Source of the DNA: Microcaldota archaeon
GTDB lineage: Archaea; Micrarchaeota; Micrarchaeia; Norongarragalinales; Norongarragalinaceae
Reading direction: 5' to 3'
Assembly: GCA_016214445.1 (NCBI GenBank)
Contig: JACROM010000047.1
Location: forward strand, 1-6,588
DNA: 6,588 bases
The position numbers and the translations under genes are program-made. Below are positions 1 through 5,806 of this stretch, one piece after another. Positions within the stretch are counted from its first letter, which is position 1. Each line of letters begins with the position of its first letter. The notes under the pieces were generated by a model. It worked only from the letters and a program-made list of their open reading frames with translations, was not told the DNA's origin and did no database searches.

Positions 1-150
1 CTCGTTTAACGGGCTTGAACTGACGGGAAGAATTGTGCCATTCTCGTAGTAGGGGTGAGCGGGCGCTTCGTGGTTTGTCGGGTTTGCGGGTTGTTTGTCA
101 GTCGACGACGGTTGTTTTTCGTTGTTTTGCGTTTTTTTGTTTGTTGTCAT
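1..150 (-). CDS. N-terminal part of an unrecognised protein, runs off the left edge
   Basis: On the minus strand an ATG at 150-148 opens a frame that stays open for all 50 codons to the window edge. The first ~30 residues are low-complexity and hydrophilic, rich in N, K, Q, T and P (start MTTNKKTQNNEKQPSSTDK), so probably disordered. A more ordered-looking stretch follows (HPYYENGTILPVSSS). There is no signal peptide or membrane segment. The A/C-rich codons (AAC, ACA, CAA, CCC) explain the strong G+T skew of the plus strand here. Upstream, CTAAAAAC (minus strand, about 179-172) lies about 26 nt before the ATG, so a leaderless transcript is possible. The gene is divergent from the ATPase gene at 316. 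I do not recognise the family. A chance open frame cannot be excluded because only 50 codons are visible. Confidence 0.5.
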   Translation of the reverse strand, partial: MTTNKKTQNNEKQPSSTDKQPANPTNHEAPAHPYYENGTILPVSSSPLNE

Positions 151-202
151 AGGAGGTTATGGCTGGTTTTGAGTTTTTAGCGGGTGTTTTGCGAAGAAAA
201 CC

Positions 203-229
203 TACCAACGAAAAAACGTTTCATTGGTA
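203..229. repeat. Short inverted repeat in the divergent intergenic region
   Basis: TACCAA, one unpaired base, GAAA, then a 5-nt loop and TTTC, one unpaired base, TTGGTA. The stem is 6 + 4 bp with one A-C mismatch. It lies between the minus-strand start at 150 and the TATA box at 264-271. The outer TACCAA/TTGGTA matches the outer stem of hairpin element B (1792-1835), but the loop is far shorter, so I do not count it as a family member. It could be an operator or a leader hairpin of the minus-strand gene. Confidence 0.4.
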
Positions 230-263
230 ACCCCCACGACAATACTCGTACACGAACGGAAAG

Positions 264-271
264 TTTATAAA
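264..271 (+). promoter_or_regulatory. Archaeal TATA box (TTTATAAA) of the ATPase gene
   Basis: TTTATAAA preceded by the purine-rich GGAAAG, which fits a BRE. Transcription is expected about 25 nt downstream, near 292-296, leaving a leader of about 20 nt before the ATG at 316. A second AT-rich run (TTTAAATA, 281-288) is a weaker alternative. The octamer is palindromic, so it could also serve the divergent minus-strand gene with a ~90-nt leader. Confidence 0.5.
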
Positions 272-315
272 GTCGTTTCTTTTAAATAAAATAACATAGT
301 TGTTTTGTGGCGAGT

Positions 316-1545
316 ATGTTGAATTACGTAGTTCGCGATTCGGAAGCGGTTTTAAGCAGGTGGCTCGAAGACCGCGAAATATTATTGATTCGGGGTCCCC
401 GGCAGAGCGGAAAAACAACGCTGTTGGAGCGGACAAGACAACTTTTGACCGGCAAAGGCGTTGACGAAAGCAGGATCCATTATTTTAGCTTTGAGGAAGA
501 CGTGGCGCGTTTAAAGTTCGAGGCAGACTGCAAAGAATACGTTTCGTTTTACCGCAAGCCTGGAAAAAACTATTTTTTGCTGGATGAACTTCAGTACGTC
601 AAGGATGCCGGCAGGAGGCTCAAGTTGCTGTTCGACTTTTTTCCGGATGCCAAGTTCATTGCGTCGGGCTCATCCTCCTTTGACCTCACCAACTTGGGCG
701 CGAATTTGGCGGGTCGCGTGGTTTTCCTGGACCTGTTCCCGTTCAGTTTTCGCGAGTTTCTCCGCGCCAAAAACCCGGGTTACGAAAAAAAATACGCGGA
801 GCTTAAAGTCGGGATGGACGGGGAGACGCTGTCGCAGCCAACTGTTTTTTTGGATGATTTAAACCGCCTTTTGCACGAGTATCTGACGTATGGCCGGTAT
901 CCGCGGATAGTGCTTGAAGCGGACAAAGAAAAAAAACGGGAACTGCTCAAGAATCTCTTCACCACCTACGTGGAAAAAGACGTGGTCTCGCTTTATGGGA
1001 ACAAGTACCGCGATCCGGCAGTAAAACTGCTTCAGTGCCTCGCGCGGACGATCGGAAGCCAGGTCAATTACGAAAATCTTGCGCGCAATTCCGGGCTCCG
1101 CTACACGGAAGTGAGGGCGCTGTTGCCTCTGCTGGAGGACTCTTTTGTGGTTTCTGTTGTCAAACCGTTCTTCCAGGACCGCGTCAGCGAGCTTCGCAAA
1201 AACCCGAAAGTGTATTTCGTGGATTACGGCCTGCGCAACCATTTGCTGGAGCGTTTTGAAGCGTCGGATTTTGACGCTCTTTACGAGAATTTCGTGTTCA
1301 ACCAGCTTTCCGCCAGCGGGCCGGTTAAATACTGGTGCACAACTGCGAAGACCGAAGTGGACTTTGTGCTTGAAAAAGGGAACATTCCAGTTAAAGTAAA
1401 AAAAACCCCGAAAATCACCCGCGCGCTCGTCAGCTTCATCCAGCAATACGCGCCGAAAAAAGCGTTCGTGGCCAACTTGAACGAAGTTGCGAGGCGGCAA
1501 ATTGGCCCGTGTCCGGTGTGGTCCGTCCCGTTTGCGTACCTGTGA
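316..1545 (+). CDS. AAA_14 / DUF4143 family ATPase
   Basis: A P-loop ATPase of 409 residues, the usual length for this family (Pfam AAA_14 followed by DUF4143); the cellular role of the family is not established. Visible motifs: Walker A GPRQSGKTT (27-35), Walker B FLLDE (87-91), sensor-1-like SGSSS (117-121), GR at 133-134, and the family signature PFSFREFL (142-149). DUF4143 then begins: YLTYGRYP (189-196, usually GGxP), a helical segment, a winged-helix-like region (about 240-280), KVYFVDYGLRN (299-309), YENFVFNQL, and TEVDFVL (346-352), part of a PD-(D/E)xK-like core. The usual PVEVK motif reads PVKVK (358-362), so the acidic residue is a lysine; if the C-terminal fold is ever catalytic, this copy is probably not. 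No transmembrane segment. ATG 316 is preferred; GTG 307 in frame would add three residues. No Shine-Dalgarno is visible, and the TATA box at 264 fits a short leader. Confidence 0.9.
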   Translation: MLNYVVRDSEAVLSRWLEDREILLIRGPRQSGKTTLLERTRQLLTGKGVDESRIHYFSFEEDVARLKFEADCKEYVSFYRKPGKNYFLLDELQYVKDAGRRLKLLFDFFPDAKFIASGSSSFDLTNLGANLAGRVVFLDLFPFSFREFLRAKNPGYEKKYAELKVGMDGETLSQPTVFLDDLNRLLHEYLTYGRYPRIVLEADKEKKRELLKNLFTTYVEKDVVSLYGNKYRDPAVKLLQCLARTIGSQVNYENLARNSGLRYTEVRALLPLLEDSFVVSVVKPFFQDRVSELRKNPKVYFVDYGLRNHLLERFEASDFDALYENFVFNQLSASGPVKYWCTTAKTEVDFVLEKGNIPVKVKKTPKITRALVSFIQQYAPKKAFVANLNEVARRQIGPCPVWSVPFAYL

Positions 1546-1570
1546 AGATAGGGGCGTCATTCGTCAAAGG

Positions 1571-1666
1571 CTATAGTGGACGACATAATTTTCCGTACAA
1601 CCATTGTCGTCCACTATATAGCAAGCGACGCCTATTTCGTACTAATATTTGCGTCACTTGCTATAG
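1571..1666 (+). repeat. Two-hairpin element, copy A
   Basis: Hairpin 1: arms 1572-1585 (TATAGTGGACGACA) and 1605-1618 form 14 perfect pairs around a 19-nt loop (TAATTTTCCGTACAACCAT). Hairpin 2: arms 1617-1631 and 1651-1665 form 14 pairs with one C-A mismatch (1626/1656) around a 19-nt loop (CTATTTCGTACTAATATTT). The stems share two bases at the junction TATATAGCA. Both ends of the element read CTATAG. It starts 25 bp after the ATPase stop codon. It is not followed by a T-run, so it does not resemble a terminator. Its architecture, second-hairpin loop and junction match copies B and C. Confidence 0.85.
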
Positions 1667-1788
1667 ACGCCCGATTTTTGTCCCGCAGCCCGCTTGACCG
1701 AAAGGCCTAAGTTCTCGTTTTACGTTGGTTTGTACTAATATGCCCTATATGTGCTGGAAGAATTCACGGAGACCTTCTGATGAAAACG
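1667..1788. other. Intergenic stretch between elements A and B; no gene seen
   Basis: No supportable coding frame. It contains GTACTAATAT at 1732-1741, an exact 10-bp direct repeat of 1639-1648 in the second loop of element A, without matching arms around it. It also contains a TATA-like CCTATATG (1744-1751) that could start a transcript near 1773, carrying element B as a leader for the gene at 1884. Confidence 0.4.
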
Positions 1789-1882
1789 CTATACCAAGAC
1801 GCAAAAGTAATGGAACTTCTAACTGCGTCTTGGTAGATAGCAGAAAGCAACAATTTGTTCCAATACGTTTGCTTTCTGCTAG
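1789..1882 (+). repeat. Two-hairpin element, copy B
   Basis: Hairpin 1: arms 1792-1803 (TACCAAGACGCA, after an extra TA on the left) and 1824-1835 form 12 perfect pairs around a 20-nt loop (AAAGTAATGGAACTTCTAAC). Hairpin 2: arms 1838-1850 (TAGCAGAAAGCAA) and 1869-1881 form 13 perfect pairs around an 18-nt loop (CAATTTGTTCCAATACGT). The junction is TAGATAGCA. The element ends two bases before the preferred start codon of the next gene (TTG 1884), so if transcribed it would be a leader structure that could influence initiation. Confidence 0.85.
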
Positions 1883-1883
1883 T

Positions 1884-2642
1884 TTGTGTAGATTAAGCGT
1901 TGTGCTCGGTTTGTTTTTTGTATTTTCCCTGCTGGTTGCCGCAGCGGACCCGCAAGGTTCCGCGGTTACGACCAGCAGCAGCGTCAAGCCGCAACCACAG
2001 GCTGACCGTGCTTCGGTAGCTGAAGTCGGCGTGGCGTACAACTTGACGGTCGCCGCAACCTCCCAGACTAATTATTGGGCGGGCATCTACGGCAATATTA
2101 CCGGGGAGATTAAACTGCGGGGCGCTTCAAACCGCTCTATTTTTGACTGGTCAATTGGTGCCATGCGGAACCAGTCCTCGAAAAACTACTATCCCTTGCT
2201 TTTCGCTTACAACGGAACTAGTATCCCCTTATGGTCCAGCCTGTCCGGCAACCCTTTCAGTGGTGCGGCAATAGACTCGCTATTTAGCATCGAGTCGTCG
2301 CGCGCTGACTCCGGAAGCAACACGTTTACCGGCGCCCCGACCAGTTTTGTTGTCGGAAACAAGTCGATTAATGCCGGCGCCGGTGGTGCGGCAAGGCTCC
2401 TTAGTTATCGCGTCACTGACCAAGCCTCGCGGGCCAGCCAAGAGGTTTCCCACTACTACGAAACGCAGGTGTTGAATGACACTTCCGGCAATGCGTTATT
2501 CGCAAGTATTTTGCGCCCAATCGACCAAAACATGTTGTTGTTCGACAACGCCAGCCAGGGCAATTTCCAGATGATTTTGTTTTCAAACAGCACAAACTCC
2601 GGGCAGGTTCCAAACTACGAGTTTTACCTTCAGTTAGAATAA
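1884..2642 (+). CDS. Secreted, sequon-rich surface protein (small paralogue)
   Basis: About 252 residues from TTG 1884. The N-terminus is a signal peptide (MCRLSVVLGLFFVFSLLVAAA, cleavage near residues 20-21). A short S/T/Q-rich linker follows (about 22-60), then a beta-rich domain (63-252) beginning NYWAGIYGNITGEIKLRGAS and ending YEFYLQLE. It has nine N-x-S/T sequons (NLT, NIT, NRS, NQS, NGT, NKS, NDT, NAS, NST), which suggests an N-glycosylated extracellular protein. The mature chain has no cysteine, no C-terminal membrane anchor and no recognisable sorting motif. The mature domain resembles the last ~185 residues of the downstream 924-residue protein, so the two are partial paralogues. 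The frame stays open upstream to GTG 1725, but that extension is hydrophilic, would bury the signal peptide and is read through element B, so I reject it. TTG 1869 is another possible start. Function unknown; a cell-envelope component is the likely role. Confidence 0.78.
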   Translation: MCRLSVVLGLFFVFSLLVAAADPQGSAVTTSSSVKPQPQADRASVAEVGVAYNLTVAATSQTNYWAGIYGNITGEIKLRGASNRSIFDWSIGAMRNQSSKNYYPLLFAYNGTSIPLWSSLSGNPFSGAAIDSLFSIESSRADSGSNTFTGAPTSFVVGNKSINAGAGGAARLLSYRVTDQASRASQEVSHYYETQVLNDTSGNALFASILRPIDQNMLLFDNASQGNFQMILFSNSTNSGQVPNYEFYLQLE

Positions 2643-2670
2643 TAAGTTGCGCAGGCACCGAAACAATACC

Positions 2671-2762
2671 GCAACGCGCAGAAATAACGCGACGAAATGG
2701 CTGCGCGTTGCTATCCAGTGAACCGCGAAAAACAGCCGCATTACTTTAGCGGTTCACTATAA
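2671..2762 (-). repeat. Two-hairpin element, copy C (inverted relative to A and B)
   Basis: Plus-strand arms 2671-2681 (GCAACGCGCAG) and 2701-2711 form 11 perfect pairs around a 19-nt loop. Arms 2717-2726 (AGTGAACCGC) and 2749-2758 form 10 perfect pairs around a 22-nt loop. Read on the minus strand, the order matches A and B: it starts TTATAGTGAACCGC, the first loop contains AAAGTAATG (exactly as in B's first loop), the junction is TGGATAGCA, and the second loop is CCATTTCGTCGCGTTATTT, close to A's second loop. GTTGCG at 2646-2651 can also pair with CGCAAC at 2670-2675, an alternative fold that would compete with the 2671-2711 hairpin. Confidence 0.82.
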
Positions 2763-2778
2763 TCAGCTGAGAATAGGC

Positions 2779-2785
2779 TTTAATT
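2779..2785 (+). promoter_or_regulatory. Possible TATA box (TTTAATT) of the large surface protein gene
   Basis: TTTAATT is centred about 33 bp upstream of the ATG at 2815, at the right distance for a near-leaderless archaeal transcript. CTATAAT at the end of element C (2757-2763) is an alternative. No Shine-Dalgarno is visible before the ATG. Confidence 0.3.
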
Positions 2786-2814
2786 CGTCCGCAGCGTTGT
2801 TTTGTTACTTGCAT

Positions 2815-5589
2815 ATGGTAAAACACGTCGGGAGCATTGTCCTGTTGGCCGTACTTTTCGCCAACATCGTTTCGGGGGGGGCCCTCTACGGCGCGTTTTC
2901 AGGCGCGCTCAAGACCTTTGATTCAGGCGCGCCAGTTGGCGGAATACGGGTAATTGACGCAGTACACTTCGACAAAAGCGATCAACTCGTTTCGAATGTT
3001 TACGGGCTCGTTAGGAGCCAAGACGATGTTTGGTCTACGCCAATCCGGGCAGGAGAACTTATCCGGGTTACTTTCGAGAAAAACTTGAGCAACGGCAACG
3101 TGGTTGATGCTTTCGTCCGGAACCCGCTTCAGGCCAACGCATCTTTTGAAATCTACCGCGCGGGCACTGTAGGCCCCCTTCTGGGCAAGTCCAGGCAAAT
3201 CAGCGCAGCCGGACAATTTGAGCACGTCCCGCTGAGCGGTCTCGCAAAACCTTCTGACGCGTTCGACATTAAAGTCCGGGGCGGCTTCCTGGAGTTTGAT
3301 TACGTGCACGACGCAAACTTATATGTGGCGCAGGTTACCGAAGGAAACGCGACGTACTACGATTTGCACCACACCAACTATACCCTTCGGATTCTCGCCG
3401 GCGTTTCAGGCGTGGTGGAAATCACCAACGTGTCGAGAAACGCCGAAAACAGCGTCAAAAGCACGAACGCGTTCCACAACAAGACTTCAAGGTTGTTTCC
3501 AGGGGATCTTGTCGACCTTACCGTAAAAAATTCCGGCGGGTCGTGGCAGGACATATTGTTTTTAGGCAGGTACATGGTCAACTACACGAAATCGGGTTCC
3601 GTCTATAACCTCACCACCTCCAACGCCCTAAGCACATCCGCATGGGTCGCTATAAACACGTCCGGGTACGTAATGGTGAAAACAAACATGTTCAACAATG
3701 ACCTAAACGTAACCGTCAGCCACATCCTGTCAGACTACAACACGCACCCGGTTTCTTTCATGGACACGACAAACATTGCGGGCGTGCCAATAACCGGCGT
3801 TAAGATATACGCCTACTTCGATTTTGACCTTGCCAACGTTGCAGGCAGCGAGACGTCGGACGACTTTTACGCTTTGATTGTCCATACGGACTCAACGTCT
3901 GTTGTGGAGCAAATCCAGAAAGAGGGCATAATAAGATGCGACGGAAGCGGCGACCTTATCGAAGCGTTGACGAAATGCTCGGACGCTGCAGGCGACTATT
4001 TTTACGTGCGGCAAAGAAAAGGCGCGGGCGTTGGCGGAGACCTCGTCTATGCCGGACTGGCAACCAGGTTCGCGAGCATAAGCCAGGTGGACGTCTATCA
4101 AGGCATAACTAACCCTTCCACTGATACGGATGGCAAGCGCGAGGTGCCCGAAGAGTTGGTCGATGTGTCCCAACGCTCGCTAGCTGCCAAAGTCGATACC
4201 GTAATGGCGCTGAATGTTCTAAACGGGACCCTGCAACCAGGCCAACAGAGGAAAAAATACGTTGGCGCCCTGTTTGGAACAACCGAGCAAGAGTTTCAGA
4301 ATTCCGCGGACGAGCACGTGCACGGGAACCCCGTCTTTTTTGAAGATACGGTGGCGAGAAACGCTACAACAAACGCTACTGTCGCTCAAGCAGGGGCGTA
4401 CTTCGGGTTAAACATTACAACTAACGCGTCAAACACCGGCACAGACGACTTGTTCAACGTTAACATCACATGCAATGTGACTACCTCAAGTCAAGAAGTG
4501 GTCCTCTCGGATTCTTACATGGTAAACATGAGCGCGTCGGACCCTGTCCGGACCTTTCAGTGTGGCGGGATCCTAAACACCGCCAACACCATTTTGCCGG
4601 GTGTTTACACCATCTTCTTCCAGTCAAGGAACACCACTAACGCGACCGAAGTCAAAGAAAACGCCACCGGCACGTTCACAATCCTGTCAGACTACGTTGG
4701 TACTGCGAGCTTGTCGTTGGATGACACTCAATACAAGTGTTCAGAAAACGTGACCATACAACCGTCGGTCACCAACACCGGAAACACGAATTTCACGGGC
4801 AACCTTTCGCACTTTTTGTATTACGCCGGCAACATGACTTTCATCCAGACACTCGACACCCGGCTTTTCTTCGTGCAGAAAGACAGCTCCAACTCGACCA
4901 CGCTCTACAAGAACGTGACCGAGTGCAACGCGCCCCTTAACTACAGCATCCGCGCCAACTTTAAGGTGACCGACGCAAACAACGGGGAAGAGCATAGGAA
5001 CGCGACAACGTCATACGTGCTGGAAGTTTGGTCGTATTATTACGGTAGCTTGAGCGGCAACTTGACCCTTAGGAAAAGCGCGTCGAACTACACGGTTTTT
5101 CGGTGGCCCGGAGCAGGGGGCAATGTTTTTGCAGTCAGTTCATCCGCGAGCATCAGTTGGCAGAATATCACTGCGCTTGGCAGGTACCCGAACGGGACAA
5201 CAGCTTCGCTAGACTTCCAGGATGTTGACTCCAACTTGAACCTAAGCATATTTTCCGACAGCATCCAAAACTTGTTCAGCACCGACGGGTCTACCCCTGC
5301 CAACACCCGGAATTTCACCCTTTTCGCCACCAAAAACCTCCCCTACGTGCCAATAACCAACAGCACAAACAACTCGAATTTCTCCACTGGCATCTTGTGG
5401 GATGCCGGCGATAGCCCGGCAGGTTCCGAGTACGATACCGTAAACAAACAGAACGTGTTGTTCGTCACTGAACTCAACGCGAGCACGCAAGGAAAGTACG
5501 GGGTCTACGATTACGAGATCCGCGTTCCCTCCACTCTTGACACGGCCTTGGGCGGCAGTACCGTTGACTTTTACGCGGAGTTACGCTAA
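2815..5589 (+). CDS. Large secreted multidomain surface glycoprotein
   Basis: 924 residues from ATG 2815 (an in-frame TTG at 2797 would add six). A signal peptide is clear: MVKHVGSIVLLAVLFANIVSGGA, cleavage near 20-22. There is no later membrane segment, so the protein is exported without a visible anchor. More than 30 N-x-S/T sequons run along the whole chain, indicating a heavily N-glycosylated cell-surface or S-layer-associated protein. Provisional regions: N-terminal beta-rich part (23-200); a second beta-rich part (about 205-370); a segment with C375 and C388; two Ig/CARDB-like domains (about 525-620 with C553/C583; 626-738 with C642/C704), each with a cysteine pair suited to one disulfide; and a C-terminal domain (741-924) beginning YYYGSLSGNLTLRKSASN and ending VDFYAEL that resembles the upstream secreted protein. 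Domain names are inferred from pattern and composition. No catalytic motif was recognised. Element C and a TATA-like box precede it. Confidence 0.85.
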   Translation: MVKHVGSIVLLAVLFANIVSGGALYGAFSGALKTFDSGAPVGGIRVIDAVHFDKSDQLVSNVYGLVRSQDDVWSTPIRAGELIRVTFEKNLSNGNVVDAFVRNPLQANASFEIYRAGTVGPLLGKSRQISAAGQFEHVPLSGLAKPSDAFDIKVRGGFLEFDYVHDANLYVAQVTEGNATYYDLHHTNYTLRILAGVSGVVEITNVSRNAENSVKSTNAFHNKTSRLFPGDLVDLTVKNSGGSWQDILFLGRYMVNYTKSGSVYNLTTSNALSTSAWVAINTSGYVMVKTNMFNNDLNVTVSHILSDYNTHPVSFMDTTNIAGVPITGVKIYAYFDFDLANVAGSETSDDFYALIVHTDSTSVVEQIQKEGIIRCDGSGDLIEALTKCSDAAGDYFYVRQRKGAGVGGDLVYAGLATRFASISQVDVYQGITNPSTDTDGKREVPEELVDVSQRSLAAKVDTVMALNVLNGTLQPGQQRKKYVGALFGTTEQEFQNSADEHVHGNPVFFEDTVARNATTNATVAQAGAYFGLNITTNASNTGTDDLFNVNITCNVTTSSQEVVLSDSYMVNMSASDPVRTFQCGGILNTANTILPGVYTIFFQSRNTTNATEVKENATGTFTILSDYVGTASLSLDDTQYKCSENVTIQPSVTNTGNTNFTGNLSHFLYYAGNMTFIQTLDTRLFFVQKDSSNSTTLYKNVTECNAPLNYSIRANFKVTDANNGEEHRNATTSYVLEVWSYYYGSLSGNLTLRKSASNYTVFRWPGAGGNVFAVSSSASISWQNITALGRYPNGTTASLDFQDVDSNLNLSIFSDSIQNLFSTDGSTPANTRNFTLFATKNLPYVPITNSTNNSNFSTGILWDAGDSPAGSEYDTVNKQNVLFVTELNASTQGKYGVYDYEIRVPSTLDTALGGSTVDFYAELR

Positions 5590-5753
5590 AGTGAACTGCC
5601 GCGGGCTAGAGCCAGTTGTCTCTTCAAAATAAAGAGCCGGAAGACTCCCCCCTTGGGGGGACGTTCCTCTTCACGAACGCTAAAGCATCCACTTCCTTCA
5701 ATCGCGGATGTCAGCGCACCATTTCTCTCCCGTCAGAGGCAAGTCTTTGATGA
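5590..5753. other. Gene-free stretch with four consecutive small hairpins
   Basis: No convincing gene on either strand. Four short stems follow each other: CTCTT/AAGAG (5620-5636, 7-nt loop), TCCCCCC-TT-GGGGGGA (5646-5661, a perfect palindrome), CGTTC/GAACG (5662-5679, 8-nt loop) and CATCC/GGATG (5686-5710, 15-nt loop). There is no downstream T-run, so this is not an obvious terminator. A structured RNA, a mobile-element end or the relic of a deletion are possible. The start (TAAAGTGAACTGCCGC, 5587-5602) faintly resembles the left end of element C. Confidence 0.4.
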
Positions 5754-5771
5754 TGCTCAACGTAATGAGCA
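5754..5771. promoter_or_regulatory. Distal palindromic operator (copy 1)
   Basis: TGCTCAACGTAATGAGCA, matching the proximal copy at 5786-5803 in 16 of 18 positions. The two copies start 32 bp apart, about three helical turns, so two dimers could bind the same DNA face. The regulator is not visible in this window. Confidence 0.6.
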
Positions 5772-5784
5772 AAAAGAGGTATTA

Positions 5785-5804
5785 TTGCTCAACGTGTTGA
5801 GCAA
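5785..5804. promoter_or_regulatory. Proximal palindromic operator (copy 2)
   Basis: TTGCTCAACGTGTTGAGCAA: perfect 9-bp arms around a GT centre. It ends two bases before the TATA box at 5807, so a bound dimeric helix-turn-helix protein would overlap the BRE and could block TBP/TFB binding. Confidence 0.65.
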
Positions 5805-5806
5805 GG

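Noticed and set aside
158..229. Small plus-strand gene after AGGAGGT (ATG at 160, about 23 codons)
   Set aside because: The Shine-Dalgarno-like run is only about one base from the ATG, the peptide is very short, and the region is better explained as the upstream part of a divergent minus-strand gene.
859..1560. 233-codon open frame on the minus strand inside the ATPase gene
   Set aside because: It lies entirely opposite the well-supported ATPase frame with its P-loop and DUF4143 motifs and has no family motif of its own.
1571..1666. Transcription terminator of the ATPase gene
   Set aside because: No T-run follows either stem, the loops are too long for a typical terminator, and the same element also occurs upstream of genes and in inverted orientation.
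1571..1882. Degenerate CRISPR array
   Set aside because: Repeats are not direct or identical, the conserved part is the loop and not a ~30-bp repeat, and no cas gene is visible.
1571..2762. Integron attC sites
   Set aside because: The elements are imperfectly conserved hairpins next to genes, as attC sites are, but no RYYYAAC/GTTRRRY core sites are present at the ends, each element has two hairpins instead of one, and copy C is inverted.
2923..3309. 128-codon open frame on the minus strand inside the large surface-protein gene
   Set aside because: Shadow of the real gene; the plus frame has a signal peptide, sequons and paired cysteines across the same region.
5600..5680. tRNA or C/D box small RNA in the gene-free stretch
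   Set aside because: No acceptor stem or T-loop consensus in the right order, and the only box-C-like sequence (TTGATGA near 5747) has a T in place of the required purine and no partner box D.
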